A stretch of 64,000 nt of DNA from Branchiostoma floridae. Its lineage: Eukaryota; Chordata; Leptocardii; Amphioxiformes; Branchiostomatidae. Where the stretch lies: assembly GCF_000003815.2 (NCBI RefSeq), contig NC_049987.1, positions 3,679,753 to 3,743,752 on the forward strand, written 5' to 3'. This document shows positions 11,897-24,009 of the stretch, in pieces. A program made the position numbers and the translations under genes. Numbering within the stretch: position 1 is the stretch's first letter; every line of letters begins with the position of its first letter. Below the pieces are notes generated by a model. It had not been told where the DNA came from and ran no database searches. It saw only the letters and a program-made list of their open reading frames with translations.

Positions 11897-12744
11897 CTTG
11901 TTGTGACTTGTTCGTTTGGGTAAAACTGTACAATAAAGGTCTTCGTTCATTAGTTTAGTTTAAAGGCAACTTTAGCATCATTAGCCCAACCCGAGAAACT
12001 GAATAATGAAATTTAATTTGAGGGGCACTTTTCTACCTAATACGATAAAGCAACTCCATTCCATTCCATTGCAACGTTCAAGAAAGCAAAAATTAGATGC
12101 CACAGTACCAGCTATAGTGGTGAGAGAACACTATGAAATCAGGGCGTTAAACCGTTGCTTTTTTTGGGACAGCCATGTTTACATTTTCCGAACACTCACT
12201 AAATTGTCCTGACCGATCGGAACTTACAGAACATTGTCTACGCAAAACCGTTACTGGCAAGATGAAAGCATAATTTTTGTGGGTCAGAATATTTAGGGAA
12301 TCCTATCGCGACTGGTTTCTACGCCATTTTAGCGGATCAAAGAAATGAAAAATGAAAAAAAAAATGATGTTCATGTGGGAATATTGTACAATATATATCA
12401 ATTTTACACAGATTGTCTTCTTGAGATTCTTTCCACCTGCAACGCTATAAAAAGTAAATTATTGCTAAGGTTACCTTCACGTATCGAGACAGAAATTAGA
12501 TTTTCGTTTTCGATACTAAATCATTTGTGTAGGCTACAGGAAGAAAATAGTAGTAATGACATGTAGATATTAAACGCAAAATCAAAGCACCCTTCCAACC
12601 AACAAGGCAGATTTCAAAAAACATTGAAACAAAACTGTGCAGCACACGTACACGGTAAGCGTTGACGTAACTATATATACACTGCCAGTGTTCATTTAAT
12701 CTCGACAAGGCACGTGCAAGGGGTTGCTTTTCTAACTATCATAG

Positions 12745-12990
12745 ACCGCAATTAAGGCACGATCTCAAGTGTAACGTTATTGTCTACCACTAAAAATGGA
12801 ACAAAATGATGCATGAGCCCTGCTTGTAATCACCACACATCAACCATAAATCCTGTGTTTAGCTATCACGAATACGAATGTCGCTGTAGGCCAAACACCT
12901 GTAAAGTGACTCCGATTATCCCTCTGACAAGCGCATTTAGATGCCAAACAAGTCTCCGTGACCAGCTAATGATGTCGGCACTTCTAAAGA
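12745..12990. repeat. Dispersed repeat copy, partner at 24010-24260
   Basis: Shares long stretches with 24010-24260 in the same orientation, including 'tctgacaagcgcatttagatg' followed by 'ccaaacaagt', plus 'gatctcaag(t/c)gtaacgtta' and 'gaatgtc…ggccaaacacctg'. The copies differ by many substitutions and small gaps. I see no coding sense in either. Confidence 0.75.
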
Positions 12991-13480
12991 CGTGAGACTA
13001 AAAAAGTTATCCAATTCGAGTGATTCCATAAGAAAGGTTCGGTATCGCTTTTCACTACAATAGACACATTATCAGCTGCATGAGTACATTTGTATACTTT
13101 TTGTGGAAAAAAAGGACGACGTAAAACAAAAAAAAACTTCCTTTATAGATTTTCATAACTAATCATTTCCATACAACCTTTTTGTTTTCTAAGTATTTAG
13201 TATTTGAAATGTCCTCTGTTAAGCTAAGTGCCGTAGGTGCTTTTTGTCCGTACGTTTTTAGGGGGGGGGGGGGGTACATCCGCCATGTGTTTCTGAAAAC
13301 ATGTTGAAAAAAACGGCAAGAGCAGGCACGATGGTACAATTTTGCAATTTCTGTTTGGGGTCATCGTGTTTGATCTGACGTAATCGAACAGAACATGAGT
13401 TCTATCTGGGGTCACCTGTGGCCATCCGCAGATTTCCACTGTACACACACGGAAAACGCCCTTATTTTTCCGGGCAACGT

Positions 13481-13580
13481 NNNNNNNNNNNNNNNNNNNN
13501 NNNNNNNNNNNNNNNNNNNNNNNNNNNNNNNNNNNNNNNNNNNNNNNNNNNNNNNNNNNNNNNNNNNNNNNNNNNNNNNN
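13481..13580. other. Assembly gap (100 N)
   Basis: Exactly 100 undetermined bases, the usual placeholder for a scaffold gap of unknown size. The CR1-like RT reading frame begins immediately after it, so the 5' part of that LINE is probably lost in the gap. Confidence 0.99.
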
Positions 13581-14019
13581 TCCAAAAAGTCGCTAGCCTT
13601 ACTTAATAATTTACGGCCAATGTCTATAACTTCAGTCGTTATAAAAGCTTTTGAATCAATTTTAACGAAATGGGTTCTTCAGGACGTGGCAAGTGCACTG
13701 GACCCTCACCAGTTTGGCTGTAGAAGAGGAATGTCCACTGTTCACTACTTAACTGCAATGGCCAACTCGATCCCCCTTGATGCCGAAAGCCCAAAAAGTA
13801 TCCAATCGATTTTTGTAACAGATTTCAGCAAGGCCTTTGATAGAATTAATCACACCACTTTAATTAACAAAACGTTACAGTATGGCGTACGTTCCTCGAT
13901 TTTGCCATGGCTCTGAAATTTTTTTAGTAACTGATTACAGTGTGTCCGCTACCATGGTGTAACTTCAAGTTGGAGAGAAATTTCGTCTGGCGTCCCCCAA
14001 GGCACAAAATTAGGTCCTA
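13581..14019 (+). pseudogene. CR1/Jockey-like LINE reverse transcriptase, 5' part (interrupted)
   Basis: The frame gives RT blocks typical of CR1/Jockey ORF2: NNLRPMSITSVVIKAFESIL, DPHQFGCRRGMST and FVTDFSKAFDRINHTTLI. After a stop at 13914-13916 it continues as CVRYHGVTSSWREISSGVPQ and GTKLGP. At 14019 the element is cut by another LINE. The next codons, PIVFLIYIND, resume at 20079, so the two parts belong to one copy. The 5' end lies in or beyond the N gap. Confidence 0.85.
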
Positions 14020-14830
14020 ATTAGGATTCCAAGATGGCGCTTCTCCGGTCCGCCACGGCATGACATGGGCTCCTCTTTCGGCGCCTAGAAATCGATCCTT
14101 CTACTACCAACTGTCGTTGTAAAAAGTCTAAAAGGCCGGTTGACATGTTAAAGAAGATACCTGGGCCACTTTGGGATTGTGTTCACTAGGTTTAAGCCAG
14201 TAGAAGGGTTCCCGAGTTTGACGTTCGACGAGAGCAGTGCCCCCCTCCCCTCACGAAGCAGCCGAAAGCCAAGAGGGCATACCGAACGCAGGCGTTCAAC
14301 ACTCAGCGGGCCCCTGGATTGGGGCCCTTGCCGGTAGGTACCCTAGTACACACCGCTAGTTTGGGTACTGGTTCTACCGGAACAAATTACACTGTATATC
14401 TTTGTTTTTTCTTGGATTTGTGACCAGTGCTGAGGAAACCAAGTGGTACGTGCTGCCGCCTTCGCCATTTTCTTTCCCCTACAGCTTGGCGAACCAGGGG
14501 AACTGTCTTCATAGTTAGAAAGTCTCATCGAAGCGACGGCAGCACCGTGAACAGGGACGACTAGTGCAACGGCTAGGAGGGGCTGGAGACAGTGAACGGA
14601 CTTTTAGCGCGGCTTCGAGGACAAGGTTGCGGGACGCGGCTGAGGGACAACTCCGACAAGAAGCAGGGCGTACACACAGCAGAAGGAAGAACGTCAGTTT
14701 CCTGGTCGGGACTTGGTACTTCACCAGTCAACTATTACTGTGAGACTGTTCTGATTTTTATGAAACACAACGATCTGCAGAAATATTCACACATGAGTAC
14801 AAGTCAATAGCACTGAAACAAAATACAACG

Positions 14831-15433
14831 ATGAGTTTCTATCAACATGGTTTTAGTAAGGAGGTCGCCTTAGCTCTATTGTCTAGGGTAGAACTGTCAA
14901 GAAGACAATTAGACAAGGGAAAAGTAAAAGGAGAACTTATAGATACACTAAGAAGGCAAATGGAGAAGGAATATGATGAATGGGAAGTGGAGAAAGAAAA
15001 ATGGCAAAAGGAACAAGAAGAAGGGGGAAAGGAAGAAGAAATAGTACATAGACAGATGATGGATAGACTACGGAGACTAAGAGACAGTAGCAGTAGCAAT
15101 GATGAAGAACAAGCTAACTCTACCTTAGAACAGGCAAGTCACATATATAGCAATGTAGGCTGTCAGGAAGAAAGTGCAATAGACGTTGAAGGTGAAAAGA
15201 TAGAAAGAAGGGTAGCCTGCAGACTACTAGAATCCACATATGATGACGTGTTGTGCAATAGTAACCTTACTGTATGTTCAAATCAAGTAAAGGAACAGTC
15301 AGGATATATTGCAAGTAATAGGCTAACTGATGTACAGCTAAGTAAGGGTATGAGACCTGAGGAAGATATCTGTAGTTCACCCGGAGAGAAAGGTAAGGAC
15401 TACAGTAGTACAGGAAACTCCTCTGAGACCTGA
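14831..15433 (+). pseudogene. LINE ORF1, N-terminal coiled-coil part
   Basis: A 200-codon frame from ATG 14831 is rich in Glu, Lys and Arg, with a predicted helical core such as GELIDTLRRQMEKEYDEWEV and MMDRLRRLRD, consistent with the coiled-coil of LINE ORF1 proteins. The frame ends just as the esterase frame begins (15429, one frame over), so a frameshift near 15420-15430 probably separates two parts of one ORF1 protein. Confidence 0.7.
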
Positions 15434-16150
15434 CGGAAAGACCATGTTGATAGGTGACTCAAACGTGCGACGATTACAGAGTTACCTCAGCGCAGACACA
15501 GAATGATACAAGACAGATAGCCAGCTAGTGATTGATGCATTCTCAGGTGCAAAAATTGAAACTATGGTATCTAAGCTATCCATTCTGCTATCTGTAGGGA
15601 CTGAAACAAACCAAGTAATTTTACATGCTGGAACGAACAACCTCGGAACGGACTCGATAGAAGTAATTATGACTAAATATCAAGATAATTATGAGGAAGT
15701 GAAGAGATGTCAACCAGAATGCCAGGTAGTATTTGCTAGCCTGCTTCCCAGACTAGACTGCAAAGAGAAGAATGACAAAGCTATGCAAGTGAACTGGGAG
15801 CTACAGCAACTTGTCAGCCAGCTACATGGTGCCAGGTATATAGACTGCACAGACCGGTTTATGGTAAAAGGTCTGGTAGATGCTAGCCTATTTAACACTG
15901 ATGGTTTACATGTCAATAAAGAAGGCACTGAAATCTGGGCTTCACTCATGTTAGATAAGATAGGCATACAAACTCACAATAGTGTATCATATGGAGCTAC
16001 TGGTATCCATTTCAGAGAGAACAGGCATTCTGGACAGAAATGTCAGGTATGTGGGGTACAAGACACAATAACTCAGTGTGAGAGTATTTAGGCATAGACC
16101 GCAATGTTTTACATGTGCACAATATGGCCACAAGTCTAAGTACTGTAACC
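15429..16150 (+). pseudogene. LINE ORF1 SGNH/GDSL esterase domain and CCHC zinc knuckle
   Basis: Block I is MLIGDSNVRRLQ (catalytic Ser), block III is VILHAGTNNLGTD, and block V is NTDGLHVNKEGTEIW (the Asp-x-x-His pair). Together these mark an SGNH-hydrolase (lipase/esterase-like) domain of the kind known in ORF1 of CR1-type LINEs. A TGA at 15504-15506 interrupts it between blocks I and III. After a stop at 16089-16091 a shifted frame at 16093-16149 gives RPQCFTCAQYGHKSKYC, a C-x2-C-x4-H-x4-C zinc knuckle; CQVCG just before may be part of a second finger. The known role of such ORF1 domains is RNA/lipid-associated RNP function. Confidence 0.8.
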
Positions 16151-16203
16151 TTGTCTGAATCTCTGGCAATGAGGAAAATGCCACAATTCACCATGTTATA
16201 AGA

Positions 16204-17564
16204 ACGACACTAACCACCGTGTCATGGAATGTTAATGGCCTGCTATCTAAACTAGATGACTGTGACTTCAAAATTTTCTAAAACAATATGATGTATTCGG
16301 ACTACAGGAGACATGGGCTCAAGACAAGGACGGCATTACCCTAGAAGGTTTCACAGTGTATACTAGCAACAGAGTTAAAAAGAAGAAGGCAAAAAAGAAA
16401 TTCAGGAGGACTAGCTATGTTTATAAGAGATGAATTCAACAAAGGAGTGAAACAGCTGCCAAGTCTGTCTAAAAATATAATCTGGTGTTTATGCAACAAA
16501 AAGACTTCTTTAGATGGCAAGCAAGTTTGCTAATTGGTCTGGTTTATGTGTTCCCCGCTGACTTACCTGCACACAACACTGAGGATATTTTTCAAATAAT
16601 TGAATCTGAATTATCCCAGTACTCTTAAGAAATAGGTAACTGTGATTATATGCTAATTGGAGACATTAATGCTAGAACCGGCTCCCTGTCTGACTATTTG
16701 TTGGAGGAAATAGAGGATGATGAATTTGCCCCCCTCCCACAGGGATATATGGTAGACTCAGTGCCTCCCCAGAGGACTTCACAGGACAATCAAATCAATG
16801 GGTTTGGTTATAATCTAATAAACTTATGTAAGACAACAAACTTAAGAATTGTTAATGGCAGATTGTTTGAAGATAAAAATGTTGGTAGTTTTACATGTGT
16901 TCGTGAAAACATCCACAACAAAGACGGGTTACCAGGAAGAAGTGTGGTAGATTATATATTGGTAAAAGATAGCACATTAAAATCAATTAAAGACTTCGCA
17001 GTAGTATACAGAGCTGAGTCAGACCACATGCCCCTGCTATGTAAGCTTCCCATCAACAACCCTTCAGTACAGACCAAACACAATACCCAAAATAATGGAT
17101 CAGTAAGGTATAAATGGAATGGGGATAGGGTTGAAAAATTTAAAAACAGACTACAGGGACAAAAGGTACAAGGGCTATTGCAAGAAATAGTCACAGATAT
17201 TCAGGATAATGAAATAGACACAGCTGTGGAAAAAATAGGTCAAGCACTAGAAACAGCAGCAGCTCATATGGAACAAAACTCATGTAGCAGAGAAGACTTG
17301 GTAAGGAACAACCAAGATGAATGGTATGGGCAGGATTGTAAACAAGCAAAACAAACTTTGAATAAGAGAATTCATAGATTCAGGAGATCTCAATCTGAGA
17401 ATAATTTGAGAAATTTTAGACAGGCTAGAATGGAGTACAAGGCTATAGTAAGGGCAGCACACAGATCACATACTACAAGTCTCAGAACACAGCTAAAGAT
17501 TGCAAAAAGGGATCCCAATGAATTTTGGAAATTATTAGAAAGTGAACAACATTGGAAATATTAG
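16204..17564 (+). pseudogene. LINE ORF2 apurinic-type endonuclease domain
   Basis: The EEP fold is visible across several frames: TVSWNVNGLLSKLDD (start), FGLQETWAQD (QE motif, with a frameshift before it), then a long frame from 16650 with MLIGDINARTGSL, VVDYILVKDSTL and AESDHMPLLCKLP (SDH motif). It continues into a basic linker of about 180 residues leading to the RT. The catalytic landmarks are present but spread over frames, with stops near 16279, 16427 and 16625. Confidence 0.8.
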
Positions 17565-19108
17565 TGTACAGGATTTTGCTCATTATTTTGAAGAACTTTT
17601 CAATAAGTCAGAAGAGGAAAATACAGCCGAGAGCAATGCCAATAGTATGTGGGAAAATTCTGATCACTGTAATACTGAGGTTGACAGCCTAGATAAAGAA
17701 ATTTCTGAGGAGGAAATTTTAGACAGTGTCAAGAATCTCAAAGCAGGCAAGGCACCTGGCACGGACAAACTATTACCATAGTTTTGTTTTTCATGAGAGT
17801 ATTTCAATTCTGTTACCATACCTAAAAATGTTGTTCAATAAATGTTTCACGCTTGGTGTAATACCAAAACAATGGACAGTAGGTGTTATTCAACCATTAT
17901 TCAAATCTGGAAACAAAGATGATGTGGGGAATTATAGAAGTATTACCCTATTATCAGTATTTGGCAAATTGTTTCTTGCAATCCTGGGGAAAGGATTGAA
18001 TAATTGGGGTCAGGCTGAAGAAAAACTAGTGGAATCACAAATGGGGTTTAGGAAGGGTTATAGTGTTTTAGATAGTTTGTTCTGTCTAAATGCTATGGTG
18101 CATAAATATTTATCAAGACCAGGTGGACGATTCTATTGCGCATTCGTAGATTTTTCAAAGGCCTTTGATAGCGATTATAGAGGGTATTTATGGATGAAAT
18201 TAATAAATGGGGGAGTAAGTAGTAAAATGGTTAAACTAGTTCAATCACTATATTCCGAAGTAAAATCCTGTGTCAGACTGAAGAGTGAGATGAGTGAGAT
18301 ATTCACATGTAATAGAGGGGTAAGACAGGGGTGTATATTATCCCCCTTCTTATTTGCCTTCTTTTTAAGTGACTTAGATGATTATTTGACACAAAGTGGT
18401 TGTAGAGGTATACAAGTGGATGATGTTGAAATTTTAAGCTTAATGTTCGCGGATGACCTAGCCTTGTGTGCCGACTCAATAGTCGGTCTGCAAAGGGTCC
18501 TTAATGCACTAAACAAATATTGTGAAAAATGGCAGATGACAGTAAATTTAGTTAAGACGAAAGTGATAGTTTTTCGGAATGGATGTAAGTTAAGGCGGTC
18601 GGAGATGGTTTAATGGTGGAAAGAAAGTTGAAGTTGTCAGCACTTACACGTACCTAGGTATAACCATCTCTTCTAGGGGAAACTGGTATAGGCTAGGGCT
18701 CAGGACAATCTTACATCACAGGCATCCAAAGCAATTTTCATACTCAAGAAGAGGATTCACAAATTTGGTGTATTATCCCCAGAGTTAGTCTTTAAATTGT
18801 TTGATACTATGATTTTGCCTATTATGATGTACGGGTGCGAAATTTGGGGGTTCCATCCGTGTAAACAACTAGAAATAGTACACAATAAATTTGGTAAGTA
18901 TTACCTAGGAGTTAGACATAATGCATCAAATACAGCAGTTAGAGGAGAATTAGGGAGACATCCTCTTTATGTACAGAGACAAATTAGAATAATTAAATTT
19001 TGGGTAAAAGTGTTAGAGATGAATGAGAACAGCTATTCAAGGAAATGCTACAAATTACTGTGCGAACTTGACCAGGTGGACAGGAAGTCCTGGTTAAGCC
19101 AGGTTTAG
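17542..19108 (+). pseudogene. LINE ORF2 reverse transcriptase
   Basis: RT blocks in order: LKAGKAPGTDKL; a frameshift near 17775; NYRSITLLSVFGKLFL; SQMGFRKGYSVLDSLF; AFVDFSKAFDS; CNRGVRQGCILSPFLFAFFL; and LMFADDLALCADS (catalytic FADD). A TAA at 18611-18613 and a further frame change lead to ILPIMMYGCEIWGFHPCKQ and GELGRHPLYVQRQIRIIKFW, the thumb/connection part. The catalytic core is intact; the reading frame is not. Confidence 0.85.
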
Positions 19109-20078
19109 CAGCTGCTGTTTTCCCATGGTCTGCAAGAAGCATGGTATGGCCAAGGGGTAAGTAATAAAGAAGTATTTTTGATTAGTCTTTAAAAAAAAGT
19201 CTAAACTACAGGCTCAAATATGGAACCATGAAATAGAAAACACTAATAGGCTAGAAACATATTGCATAACTAAGGACAGATGTGTGACAGAAAAGTAGTG
19301 TAATCAATGTTTTAACCACAGAAAACACTAGCACTGCTGAGATGTGCATCACACGGACTAAGTATAGAAACAGGTAGACATACAAATGTGGACAGACAAG
19401 ATAGATTATGTCCTCTCTTTTAGAGGGTGTCGTTGAAAGCGAGTATCACTTTGTAATGGAATGCCCATATTAACATAGTTTAAGAACACAACACTTGTCA
19501 AAATACTACGCCACACGACCGGACCCACACAAGTTCAAGGAATTAATGTCAGGCCCTAAAACAACATTAATTAGACAGTTAGGAAAGTTTATTTACAATG
19601 CCTTCAATTTAAGAAACAAACATATCTATGTTTATCCACTCTGTCTGTCGTCCTTGTCCGCTTAACCTTTGTCCTCCATATGTTTGATTGATGATTTACT
19701 TTGTGTTGATGCGCAATTATTTTTAATTTGATATAACTAATTGTGAGGACTAACCCTCACAGGGTTTTTGTTTCTTCTGATTTATTTATTCATTTGAAAA
19801 ATTGTTCTTTGTTCCATTAATGCTCGTGTCCTTGTTAGGTTTTATGATTTCTCTTTTGTTCATGAAGTTTAATATAACTATGGTTTTGGTTCTGCCCTAA
19901 TATTGATCATATTTTCATTTCATTTTAACTGATGTACAATTGGCCTTTGTTTTATTGATTTCATTTGTAACTTGTGTCTAGTGATTTATGATTTCATTGT
20001 TTTGTTGAGTGTATATCTATGTTACATTGCTGTGGCCCATGGGTGGCAGAGAGCAAATAAAGATCTAAAAAAAAAAAA
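19109..20078 (+). pseudogene. LINE ORF2 C-terminal end and 3' UTR
   Basis: Beyond a TAG at 19106-19108, fragments such as LALLRCASHGLSIETGRH and, after a frame change, SEYHFVMECPYY-like and KFKELMSGPKTTLIRQLGKF continue to about 19620. They match the C-terminal Cys/His region seen at 11.1-11.5 kb in another copy. The rest is a T-rich 3' UTR with a small stem 'tgtgagg…ccctcaca' near 19741, then AATAAAGATCT and poly-A. Confidence 0.65.
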
Positions 20079-21090
20079 CCTATCGTCTTCTTAATTTATA
20101 TTAACGACGCCCTCAGAGAAGACGTTTTAGACCGTTATAAATTTGTCGACGACTTATCAATTTGTAAAAGAAGTATATTCTATGAACCCAGCCAAGTAAA
20201 ATCATCACTGAATCAATTAAATGGCTGGGCGTCAAAAAACGACATGATTCTAAACGGTGAAAATGTAAACTACTAATGATTTCCTTTATGAAATACTGCC
20301 CCCCTCCTCCGACATCTCACTTAACGATACGCCCCTTGAATATATGGAAGGTTCATGTATACTTAGCCTATGGTTCTCCAAAGATCAGCAAACATGTTGA
20401 CATCATTACACAAAAGGCAAGTTCACGCCTTTGTTGGCTGAAAAAATTAAAACGATTTGGACTCCCCATCCAAGATCTCATCCAATTCTATCAGGGTTAC
20501 ATACGGCCCACTTTAGAGTACGCTGATCCAGTTTGGAGCCCGAGTATCATGGCGCTGTAATCCATGAAGATCGAACGAGTACAAAAGCGTGCCCTAAGAA
20601 TCCTTCTTGGCCCCCAATACACGTGTTATAACGAAGCCCAAACATATTTATGTCTCCCCTCCTTAGAAATTAGGAAAAATAAAACTAAGGCTTAACTTTG
20701 CCAAATCTTTGCCTGGTCCCCCTATCCTTAGAAGCTTGTTACTCCCAACCAGTTCGGAAATCCATGCTAGAAACTTTAAAGTGCAAACCAACTTTGCATT
20801 CCATTGGGAGACTCTAACCGCTATAAAACAGCCCCATCCAATAATTCACTCACCTTTTAAATGCATGTACCTGAAAACATCTCCCATATCTCTTAATCCA
20901 CTGTTCAGTCTTCATTTATACTTTGTATTTGTTGTTTTGGTTTCTTTTTGCTTTATTCCTATAATAAGACCTCTTGTAACTGTATATTTTCTTTAAGCTA
21001 GATTTTAAACATGTTTGAAGTACAGTGTCTAAAATGCGCAATTCAGCATCTTCTACTGTTCACCGGTAGATCAATAAACCAATCTTAACC
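20079..21090 (+). pseudogene. CR1/Jockey-like LINE, 3' part of RT and C-terminus
   Basis: This continues the copy broken at 14019: PIVFLIYINDALREDV, YKFVDDLSICKRS (catalytic F/YVDD box), LNQLNGWASKNDMILN. After shifts come ASSRLCWLKKLKRFGLP, IRPTLEYADPVWSPS and ERVQKRALRILLGPQ, all conserved CR1 RT-thumb motifs. Stops at 20558 and later, and shifts after 20270 and 20700, show decay. The 3' end probably lies near 21085, after 'agatcaataaaccaatctt'. Confidence 0.8.
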
Positions 21091-21862
21091 CGATGGCGGA
21101 AAGAAATTCGATAACCATTGGTGTTCTACGGCGTATCTATTTGCGTGCTCCCAAATCCGTTAGATTCCGTACAATTTCTCACAGAGGCGGTACTTAACAC
21201 TTACGGATCCCAATAAAATTGCCTACGTTTTTGCACGTAGACACCACGCAGTTGCACGTACGACTTATTGTGGCCTTAGCTTAAATAAACACCACCACCA
21301 CAGAACTCCCTTTGCTGCAAAGTTCACTTGCAAGTCAGATAAACCGATGACACACTCCTTGAAAGGCTTTTAGTTACAGAGTCACAGCAATATGGAGTCA
21401 GCGACCATTTGCACTACAAACCGCCACATCTCATTAAAGACGACCTTACAACTTAAATTAATTGCGCAAACAATTTTTAAAGCTATTATCACGCCAAAAG
21501 GTTTCACCGTTGTATGTGTAGACGTCAAAGAAGTATAGCAGTGTGTCCTTTGGGCAAGTCTAAATTTCAGTTTTAGACTAAAAGAAGTTTAGCGAATAAT
21601 GGTCAAAGAGGTCAAGAGGACAAATTATGTCACATTTGGGGGATGGACTTCAACACTTTTCTTTTAAATCGTTCCTAAGACTTAAACAAGTGACCGTAGG
21701 TAACATAGTCTGTGACGTCGGTTTGGTATTTTGTTGGTTGTTATGCTCTTTTTGCTTGTTGTTTGCTTATATTCTTTATGTATTTTATCATGGTGTTGAA
21801 TAGATGGTATATGTAATTTTGCTCTTGGTGTCTGTGTATGAAGCAGGTACGTACCTTGGTCA
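21091..21862. other. No gene recognised
   Basis: Mixed spacer after the LINE 3' end; no convincing exon, RNA gene or transposon terminus was found. Confidence 0.5.
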
Positions 21863-22150
21863 ATGCTGTCCGGTGTTAATCGTTATAATCAGGATGGTGA
21901 CGGCCTAGCTGTGAGATTTGATGGTGATTTTGTGTGTTCTATTACTGTTCGCTACTCTCCCTACGGTCCTGAACATGACATAGGTTTACTGATATCCAGT
22001 TGTGATTCTTCACTAAACATCCGGTGTCAGGTGCACACAATGAGCGATGCTGACACCACATTTCCTGTCTCCTCCAATCTCATTGATGAATCTATGAAAC
22101 CGCACATCCATGTCCCCATTATAACGAAGAGAGCAAACACTAACTATTGA
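21863..22150 (+). CDS. Hypothetical 95-residue frame
   Basis: An ATG-initiated frame (SGVNRYNQDGDGLAVRFDGD…) has even, protein-like composition with Cys, Tyr and Asp spread through it, ending in TGA at 22148-22150. A pyrimidine-poor but usable acceptor (GAAGCAG|GT) lies just upstream, so it could be a terminal exon. I recognise no family. No partner exon was found, so it may be chance. Confidence 0.25.
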   Translation: MLSGVNRYNQDGDGLAVRFDGDFVCSITVRYSPYGPEHDIGLLISSCDSSLNIRCQVHTMSDADTTFPVSSNLIDESMKPHIHVPIITKRANTNY

Positions 22151-22589
22151 GCAACGCGAATTGTAAGATGTTGCGGCAACTTTCAAACGACTTTACACGT
22201 TCTAACCATAAAGGCATATGGCTACCAACCACGCAAATTATTTTTTACTATAATATGTGATCCCAACCTCAATAATAAAGGCACAATGCCGGAGCAAGGG
22301 GAAAACAGCATAGTGCAAGAAAAATCACTTACGTACCATCAACTGCAGTGCCAAGCATAAAGTAATATTGAACAACACGCGGAATTCAGCGTCACACAAA
22401 AGACCGAAAAGTCAACTCACAGCCACACTGTAAAGGAGGTCGGACAAGAGACTGATGTACAAGTATATATGAAGACAGCATTATCATAATATAGGTACCA
22501 ACCATGTTAATTTAAAGCGTAAATGACGATTTGCCCGCAGCTATTTAGAATTACCGTAAATAGGTGATACTGTCATATTCAAAGTAGAT

Positions 22590-22680
22590 CGATGTTATAA
22601 TACACATCTTGACCAGCTGGTCGCAGCTGTTGGCAACATGAACAGCTCGTCACAGCTGGTCACAGATGTTGACAAATTTT
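22590..22680. repeat. Short CAGCTGGTCACAG repeats
   Basis: GACCAGCTGGTCGCAGCTGTTG, then 'gctcgtcacagctggtcacagatgttgac' contain three or four degenerate copies of a ~13-20 bp unit rich in CAGCTG E-boxes. Either a tiny minisatellite or an E-box cluster. Confidence 0.5.
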
Positions 22681-22769
22681 GAGCAACTTGTGTGAATGGT
22701 AAAATAAATATCCAACATATTTCGAGAAAGGTGAACAACTGTCAAAGCGGCCCAGAACCGAAACACACC

Positions 22770-23690
22770 GCCAAAACAAACCCACGTGCATCATCGACAA
22801 CCTCAGTGTACATAGCGGACCTGACAAACCACATACAATTCAGACAGAGAACATACAGATACAAATACGACCGCGCGTAAACGTGATAAAACGACAACGG
22901 AAATATGCAAATACAGATGAAAACGCGCGTAAAATTGATGTACATATCACGCATCTGCTTGAACAAGCAGACTTGGACCAATACATCGTGAAACGTACAA
23001 TTTCAAGGGGTGATATCTGACATCATTACATCCATAATGAAAGCAACTAGCGCGACAAAAAACACCGTGCGTCATCGTCTAACACTGTGCAGAGAACCTG
23101 CCAAACCACAAACGTATACGACAACGGAAACTACAGATACAGGTGCGAACGCGCGTTTGACGACAAGAAAACGTGACGCATCTGCTTGCAATATTTCATT
23201 GTGGCAAGGCTCACACAAAGCGGCTCTGGACCAAAACACCACAAGACGAACAAATTGTAAGGGTGATATTTTTATACATCCATAATAAAACCATCAGCCG
23301 CGAAAAAAAAACAACTTTCATCATCGTCAACCTCAGTGCAGAGGACTTGCCAAACAACAAACGTATGCGACAACGGGAACATGCAGTTATGGGTGCGAAC
23401 GCTGACTTTGCTTAACTTTGACGATCAGATAAAACCACGTATCTGCTTGACAATATCAATTACCGCATGATCCACATACAGGGAATCTGGACCAATACAC
23501 CGGAAGATGAACAGTTTGTAGGGGTGTTATTTTTATAACATCCATAATAAAACCACCTGCCGCCAAAAAAAATCCACGTGCATCATCGTCAACCTCAGTA
23601 CAGAAGACCTACCAAACCACATAGAATTCAGACAATGGGAACATATAGATACAGCTGCGAAAACCAGACAAAACTAAAAGTCTGTCGACC
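22770..23690. repeat. Degenerate ~250-280 bp tandem repeat, about 4 units
   Basis: Unit landmarks are 'catcatcgtcaacctcagt', 'gacctgccaaaccacaaacg', 'acgacaacgg(g)aacatacag', 'gcgaacgcgcg', 'gcatctgcttg', 'ggaccaatacacc' and 'ggtgatatttttatacatcc ataataaaacc'. The first landmark recurs at about 22787, 23067, 23319 and 23581. The last unit is cut near 23690. Units are diverged and carry no shared open frame. Confidence 0.8.
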
Positions 23691-23774
23691 AGAGGTTCTC
23701 GTCACAGACTAAAAAAGAAAGTCCACAATTTACTTTTTTTCTGGCTATCGGCGGGAAAGGAGTAGGTGAGCTGT

Positions 23775-23990
23775 CACTTTCTTCTCCCGGACCGGCGCGC
23801 TCTGGCGGTCAGGGCTAGTCTAGCAAATTTATAGCATTGCATATGCAAAATTTCCGTCAATTATCTTTAGAATGCATTTTAAGGTAGATGTTTTTGACAC
23901 CTAACGGAATATGGTAAAACCAACTTCTATGATTGGTGACACGACATTAGGGGGGCTTTTGGGGGAGGAGCCGACGCCGACACGTTTACT
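23775..23990. repeat. Repeat copy, partner at 27535-27770
   Basis: Shares 'ttcttctcccg(g/a)accgg', 'gctctgg', 'gctagtcta(g/a)ca', 'atttatagca', 'aacttctatgattggt' and 'gccgacac(g/c)ttta' with 27535-27770 in the same order and orientation. Confidence 0.7.
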
Positions 23991-24009
23991 ACTGTATAAA
24001 CAAGTAATT

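Larger units (their letters stand above)
14020..20078 (+). mobile_element. LINE (CR1/L2-superfamily-like) inserted inside the CR1-like LINE
   Basis: A 6,059 bp insertion ends in a poly-A run (20067-20078) just after AATAAAGATCT. The interrupted CR1-like frame stops at GGTCCTA and resumes at CCTATCGTC, giving a 4 bp target-site duplication CCTA (14016-14019 and 20079-20082). It contains an ~810 bp 5' UTR, an ORF1 region with coiled coil, SGNH esterase and zinc knuckle, and an ORF2 with endonuclease, RT and a C-terminal Cys motif. Several stops and frameshifts show it is dead. The clade within CR1/L2-like elements is not settled. Confidence 0.85.

Noticed and set aside
14343-14810. Short frames in the LINE 5' UTR
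   Set aside because: They are on both strands in a GC-richer leader and have no conserved domain; ORF1 starts at 14831.
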